From an uncultured Bacillus sp. (GTDB taxonomy: Bacteria > Bacillota > Bacilli > Bacillales > Cytobacillaceae), in contig CALGSR010000521.1 of assembly GCA_937902115.1 (NCBI GenBank), positions 1-8,553 of the forward strand: 8,553 bases of DNA, read 5' to 3'. The notes under the pieces are model-generated. The model did no database searches. It had not been told where the DNA came from and saw only the letters and a list, made by a program, of their open reading frames with translations. The translations under genes were made by a program, and so were the position numbers. Every line of letters begins with the position of its first letter. Positions within the stretch are counted from its first letter, which is position 1. Shown one piece after another: positions 4,867 through 8,553 of the stretch.

Positions 4867-7800
4867 ATGAACGTAAGAATTAATCAAAAAATGATCAAAG
4901 ATATGTGTGGAAACACCGCCTTCAAACGGGGAGAAGCTTATTACTACGGGAATAAGGTTACTTTTCACTCTATATATAATGAAGGTTTAAAAGCTGTCGT
5001 TGCGGGTACGGAAGATTTTCAAGTCAAACTAAACAAGGTTGCGGGTGAAAAGGTGGCAGCGCTTTGTACTTGTCCGAAGCTCTCATCCTATCAAAAAGAA
5101 TGTCAGCATGTTGCTGCCGTGTTAATTGCACTTTTCCATCATCAGAGTCAGGGGAATTCAGGTGTTAAGACTGAGGGCTTGAATGGTGCTAAGGAACAGG
5201 CAGGTGGGATGATGTCTTTTTTTCAAAACAGAAGCGGTCGTAAAAGTGCAAGGCAAAATCATTTTGAAACAAGAAAAGTGCTGCCGCTCTTGTTCCGGTT
5301 CCTTTTTTATCCACTGGGAAAACATATTTTTCTCGCTGTGAAACTAAAGGTGAATGCAATAAATATTAACAATATTCACCACTTTCTGCACGATGTTCAG
5401 GCGGGAAATTCATCTATTCTTTCTCAGAAATTAACCTATACTCCTGATTTTTACTGTTTTGCAGAGGATGATGATGCAGTGCTCGAAGCGTTGTATCAAC
5501 TATCCGCTGATGAAACGATGTATCTTGAAGGGAAGACTCGAATAGCCAGTGATGATTCTTTGCTCATTATTGCGCCTTCAGCATTGGGAAGACTTCTTTC
5601 TTTATTAGAAAAAGTATCTACAGCAGTGCTTATGCAGAACGGAGAGTATCATGAGCGACTTTTAGTTTCGAATCATTCCCCGGTATTGAAATTTCAACTA
5701 ACTGAAGCTGAAAACGGAGGATATCATCTTCATCTGAATGGGATAGGTGAAATGGTCATGCTCGATTCTTATCTCCTGATTTTTTATAAAGGAAGACTGT
5801 TTCAGCTATCGAGGGTGGAGTATGAGTTTCTTGTAAAGTTGCAGCAAATGATCGAAACCACAGGGGAGGAGCAGATTCCGGTTCATCGGGAGCAGCTTTC
5901 CTTTTTTATGGAAAAAGTTCTACCTAGCTTAAAAAAAGCAGGGGACGTAGCGCTTCCTCGTCATTTAGAACATCATTTGAAAACACCTTTAAAGGCGAAG
6001 CTATTCTTGGATCGGGTAAATAACCGTTTGTTAGCAGGACTTGAGTTCCAATATGAACATATCGTAATTAATCCGTTAGAAGAGCGAGATAGGAAAGCTG
6101 CTTCGATAGTGATTAGGGATACCAATAAGGAAGAGAAAATTCTACGAATCATGGAGGAAAGTGAATTTGCAAAAACAGACAGCGGGTATATTTTGTATAA
6201 TGAAGAGTTAGAATATGATTTTCTCCTCCATGTTCTGCCACGATTGAAAGGTCTTGTGCAAATTTATGCGACAACGGCGATACGAGATCGAATCTCTCGC
6301 GGGAATGCGATCCCGCGGATTAGAGTCAAGGTTAAGAAGGAGCGGATCAATTGGCTGGAATTTAAATTTGAGATGGACGGGATCCCGCAGCAGCAAATAC
6401 GGGATCTTCTAGCTGCCCTCGAGGTTAAACGAAAGTATTATAGATTGAAGGACGGATCCTTGCTTTCGCTCGAAACGAAAGAGTTCGCTGAATTAAACCG
6501 TTTTTTACATACCATCTCGGCTGAAAAAGATTGGGAAGCGTTGGAAAATGGACTAAATGTTCCTCTGATTCGCGGTTTGCAGCTGCTTGACAGTGTCGAC
6601 AATCAGGAGATTTTTGAGCAGGAGGCATCGTTTCGCAAATTCCTAGATGAGCTTCAACATCCTGAGAAGATGAAATTTGCTGTTCCACCTGACCTAGATT
6701 CGGTTTTAAGGGACTATCAAAAACAGGGTTTTCAATGGATGAAAACATTGGCACATTACGGCTTTGGCGGGATTTTAGCTGATTCAATGGGACTTGGAAA
6801 GACGCTGCAAAGTATTGCTTTTATTGTATCTGAGCTTGAAGCTATTCGCAGCAATAAGAGCCCGATCTTAATCGTCTGCCCCTCCTCATTAACATACAAC
6901 TGGCTGAGTGAATTGATGAAATTTACGCCGCAAATTGATGCTATCGTTGTGGATGGACAGCCAGTGGATCGTGTATCCCTGCAAAAGGAGGCAATGGAAA
7001 TGGATGTCGTGATTACCTCCTATCCTTTGCTGCGTAGTGACATTAAATGGTATGAACATCAAAGCTTTCATACTGTGTTCTTTGATGAAGCACAAGCTTT
7101 TAAAAACCCCTTGACGGAAACGGCTCGTGCTGTAAAGAAAATCAAGGCACAGCATTCCTTCGCTTTAACTGGGACACCAGTAGAAAATGCCTTGGAGGAG
7201 CTTTGGTCTATTTTTCATGTCATTTTCCCTGAACTTTTCTGCGGCTTAAAGGAATTCAGTGAATTTACACGTAAAAAAGTCGCACGAAGAGTTGGTCCCT
7301 TTATTCTCCGCCGCATGAAAGAGGATGTCCTTGCTGAGCTGCCGCAAAAAATGGAAACCCTTGAAGCGACAGAACTGCTTCCTGAGCAAAAAAAGCTTTA
7401 TGCTGCCTATTTAGCAAAGCTGCGTCATGACACGCTGAAACATTTGGATAAGGATACAATCCGTAAGAATCGGATAAAAATCCTTGCCGGTTTGACCCGA
7501 CTGCGCCAGATTTGCTGTCATCCGGGGTTGTTTGTTGAAGGCTATAAAGGTAGTTCGGCGAAGCTGGAAAGGCTCATGACCATCGTAGAAGAGGCAAGGA
7601 GCTCAGGCAGAAGGCTGCTTATTTTTTCCCAATTCACAAAAATGCTAGAAATCATCGGAAGAGAACTAGCTGTTTTCGGTTTGCCGTTCTTCTATTTAGA
7701 CGGACAAACTCCGGCGCCTGAACGGATAGAGCTCTGTAATCGATTTAACGAGGGAGAGCGGGATGTATTTCTGATTTCCTTAAAAGCAGGGGGGACGGGC

Positions 7801-8067
7801 TTGAATTTAACAGGAGCTGATACGGTGATACTCTATGATTTATGGTGGAACCCAGCCGTCGAAGAGCAGGCAGCTGATCGTGCCCACCGTATCGGTCAAA
7901 AGAACACCGTTCAGGTAATCAAACTGATTTCCCGCGGTACGATCGAAGAGAAGATGAATGAACTGCAAGATAAGAAGCGGCATTTAATCGAGGAAATCAT
8001 CCAGCCAACAGGAGCAGCTTCAACCACTCTAAGCGAAGAGGATATAAGGGATTTGCTGTTGTTGTAA
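4867..8067 (+). CDS. SNF2-family DNA helicase/translocase with N-terminal SWIM zinc finger
   Basis: A 1066-residue ATP-dependent DNA translocase of the bacterial SNF2 type. A SWIM zinc finger (CxC at 67-69, then CQH at 79-81) is followed by a long region (about 130-560) corresponding to the bacterial SNF2-associated domain. The ATPase core has all motifs: LRDYQKQGFQW (614-624), Walker A DSMGLGKT (639-646), Ia (CPSSLTYNW, 671-679), DEAQ (740-743), LTGTPVEN (767-774), LLIFSQF (917-923), motif V around SLKAGGTGLNLTGAD (971-985) and motif VI QAADRAHRIGQ (1001-1011). It looks intact. The layout matches Bacillus YwqA-like proteins, which are larger than typical helicase domains alone; their biological role is poorly known, with links to transcription or DNA repair proposed for SNF2 relatives such as RapA. 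GGGGAGG lies just upstream of the ATG. The preceding terminator suggests a separate or partly read-through transcript. Confidence 0.95.
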   Translation: MNVRINQKMIKDMCGNTAFKRGEAYYYGNKVTFHSIYNEGLKAVVAGTEDFQVKLNKVAGEKVAALCTCPKLSSYQKECQHVAAVLIALFHHQSQGNSGVKTEGLNGAKEQAGGMMSFFQNRSGRKSARQNHFETRKVLPLLFRFLFYPLGKHIFLAVKLKVNAININNIHHFLHDVQAGNSSILSQKLTYTPDFYCFAEDDDAVLEALYQLSADETMYLEGKTRIASDDSLLIIAPSALGRLLSLLEKVSTAVLMQNGEYHERLLVSNHSPVLKFQLTEAENGGYHLHLNGIGEMVMLDSYLLIFYKGRLFQLSRVEYEFLVKLQQMIETTGEEQIPVHREQLSFFMEKVLPSLKKAGDVALPRHLEHHLKTPLKAKLFLDRVNNRLLAGLEFQYEHIVINPLEERDRKAASIVIRDTNKEEKILRIMEESEFAKTDSGYILYNEELEYDFLLHVLPRLKGLVQIYATTAIRDRISRGNAIPRIRVKVKKERINWLEFKFEMDGIPQQQIRDLLAALEVKRKYYRLKDGSLLSLETKEFAELNRFLHTISAEKDWEALENGLNVPLIRGLQLLDSVDNQEIFEQEASFRKFLDELQHPEKMKFAVPPDLDSVLRDYQKQGFQWMKTLAHYGFGGILADSMGLGKTLQSIAFIVSELEAIRSNKSPILIVCPSSLTYNWLSELMKFTPQIDAIVVDGQPVDRVSLQKEAMEMDVVITSYPLLRSDIKWYEHQSFHTVFFDEAQAFKNPLTETARAVKKIKAQHSFALTGTPVENALEELWSIFHVIFPELFCGLKEFSEFTRKKVARRVGPFILRRMKEDVLAELPQKMETLEATELLPEQKKLYAAYLAKLRHDTLKHLDKDTIRKNRIKILAGLTRLRQICCHPGLFVEGYKGSSAKLERLMTIVEEARSSGRRLLIFSQFTKMLEIIGRELAVFGLPFFYLDGQTPAPERIELCNRFNEGERDVFLISLKAGGTGLNLTGADTVILYDLWWNPAVEEQAADRAHRIGQKNTVQVIKLISRGTIEEKMNELQDKKRHLIEEIIQPTGAASTTLSEEDIRDLLLL

Positions 8068-8079
8068 TTACAACAACAG
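8056..8079. repeat. 24-bp perfect palindrome centred on the helicase stop codon
   Basis: The last four codons (CTG-TTG-TTG-TAA) and the next 12 nt form a perfect 12+12 inverted repeat whose axis falls just after the TAA at 8065-8067. It begins 10 nt before the transcription terminator stem. As RNA it could fold into a hairpin overlapping the stop codon; as DNA it could be a symmetric protein-binding site. No function is known to me. Confidence 0.8.
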
Positions 8080-8089
8080 ATAAAAGACA

Positions 8090-8130
8090 AAAGGCTGCTT
8101 CAGCGAGAATGCTGAAGCAGCCTTTATTTA
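8090..8130 (+). terminator. Strong Rho-independent terminator after the SNF2 helicase gene
   Basis: A perfect 15-bp stem (AAAGGCTGCTTCAGC at 8090-8104 with GCTGAAGCAGCCTTT at 8111-8125) encloses the 6-nt loop GAGAAT and is followed by ATTTATT. On the opposite strand it is followed by TTTTGTCTTTT, so it could act both ways, although no minus-strand gene ends here. It separates the helicase gene from uvsE. Confidence 0.93.
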
Positions 8131-8217
8131 TTAGATGTAGATAATAGAAAATTAGTTGTTTCTATTCATTAACGCAGAACTTTATGGGGAAAATATAAAA
8201 TGCTTTCATACTAAATT

Positions 8218-8222
8218 AGGAG
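8218..8222 (+). promoter_or_regulatory. Ribosome binding site deciding the TTG start of uvsE
   Basis: AGGAG placed 9 nt upstream of the TTG at 8232. An in-frame TAG at 8217-8219 overlaps this site, so no longer start is possible, and the next in-frame ATG (8262) would remove the conserved GY motif. Confidence 0.8.
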
Positions 8223-8231
8223 CTGGAAATA

Positions 8232-8553
8232 TTGACGATTGTACGTTTAGGCTATGTTGCGATGAGTACGGAACTGAAAAATGCTTCTCCCTCCCAGACG
8301 ATGACTTATTCACAGTTTCAGAAACTGCGCGATCAGGAGGCAGGGCTTCGTAAATTGGAACGCATTGCTCTTTCTAACCTACATAATACGCTCAGATTAT
8401 TCCGCCATAATGCTTTTTCAGAAATTCACTTCTACCGCTTAACTTCAAGACTGATACCATTGGCGAACCATGAGGAACTTCTAGATTGGGATTATCTGAA
8501 GCCACTAAGAGAGAAACTGCGGGAACTGGGGGAGTTTGCGAAAAAACATGAAA
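8232..8553 (+). CDS. uvsE: UV DNA damage endonuclease UvsE, N-terminal part (3' end beyond window)
   Basis: About 107 residues of a UV damage endonuclease, a TIM-barrel metal-dependent enzyme that nicks DNA 5' to cyclobutane dimers, 6-4 photoproducts and abasic sites, opening an excision pathway independent of UvrABC. Family features visible are VRLGYVAMS near the N-terminus (residues 4-12, whose Tyr8 aligns with the lesion-probing region), NLHNTLRLFRHN (49-60) and FYRLTSRLIPLANH (68-80... ending at His80), a plausible metal-site region. The full protein should be about 300-320 residues, so roughly one third is present. The start is TTG, as no in-frame ATG exists before residue 11. No clear promoter or SOS (LexA) box is seen in the 8131-8217 leader, which otherwise shows nothing recognisable. 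Confidence 0.9.
   Translation, partial: MTIVRLGYVAMSTELKNASPSQTMTYSQFQKLRDQEAGLRKLERIALSNLHNTLRLFRHNAFSEIHFYRLTSRLIPLANHEELLDWDYLKPLREKLRELGEFAKKHE

Noticed and set aside
4867..8067. The SNF2 helicase as a DISARM-like or other phage-defence component
   Set aside because: No methyltransferase, nuclease, phospholipase D or other defence partner is nearby, no mobile-element genes are present, and the domain layout fits the chromosomal SWIM/SNF2 family of Bacillus.
8207..8213. CATACTA resembling a forespore SigG/SigF -10 upstream of uvsE
   Set aside because: The only -35-like sequence (TTATG at 8182-8186) is 20 nt away, and transcription would begin inside the AGGAG ribosome site, which could not then work.
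8156..8353. A 65-codon plus-strand frame at the right end
   Set aside because: It overlaps uvsE in a different frame, lacks a ribosome site and shows no family resemblance.
1..8553. CRISPR arrays, tRNA or rRNA genes, insertion sequences
   Set aside because: No regularly spaced direct repeats, no cloverleaf-like or rRNA-like sequence and no transposase-like reading frame were seen on either strand.

Overview
The window looks like chromosomal DNA from a low-to-moderate GC Gram-positive of the Bacillaceae (Bacillus, Neobacillus or Mesobacillus type). This rests on purine-rich AGGAG-type ribosome binding sites, TTG starts, U-tailed hairpin terminators and gene families typical of Bacillus: a KWG-repeat protein, a SWIM/SNF2 helicase and a bacterial UvsE. 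Assignment to a genus or species is not possible from the sequence alone.

Layout. At 1-422 (minus strand) is the 5' part of an MFS transporter with a TTG start, cut by the window edge. A hairpin terminator at 559-589 separates it from a minus-strand gene at 598-1893, a membrane-anchored M48 metallopeptidase with a C-terminal ankyrin-repeat tail. Divergent from that, at 2120-2500 (plus), is a small membrane protein of unknown function with three predicted helices. The 2501-2725 gap holds a GC-richer structured element with inverted and direct repeats, lying between convergent genes. At 2726-3523 (minus) is a Cof-type HAD phosphatase. Divergent from it, at 3667-4788 (plus), is a cytoplasmic WG-repeat protein. 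A bulged terminator separates it from a large plus-strand SWIM/SNF2 helicase at 4867-8067. The helicase stop codon lies at the centre of a 24-bp perfect palindrome, followed at once by a 15-bp-stem terminator. The window ends in the 5' third of a UV damage endonuclease (uvsE), again with a TTG start.

How the genes relate. Most are separate transcription units with their own terminators or divergent promoters; I see no tight multi-gene operon. The SNF2 helicase and uvsE both act on DNA and are co-oriented, but a strong terminator lies between them. The WG-repeat and SNF2 genes are co-oriented 78 bp apart with a weaker terminator between them, so partial read-through is possible.

I do not see a clear undescribed multi-gene system, defence island, CRISPR array or mobile element. 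The best leads are the structured intergenic element at about 2561-2709, the M48-ankyrin fusion with its unresolved topology, the palindrome on the helicase stop codon, and the operator-like inverted repeat inside the HAD gene promoter.
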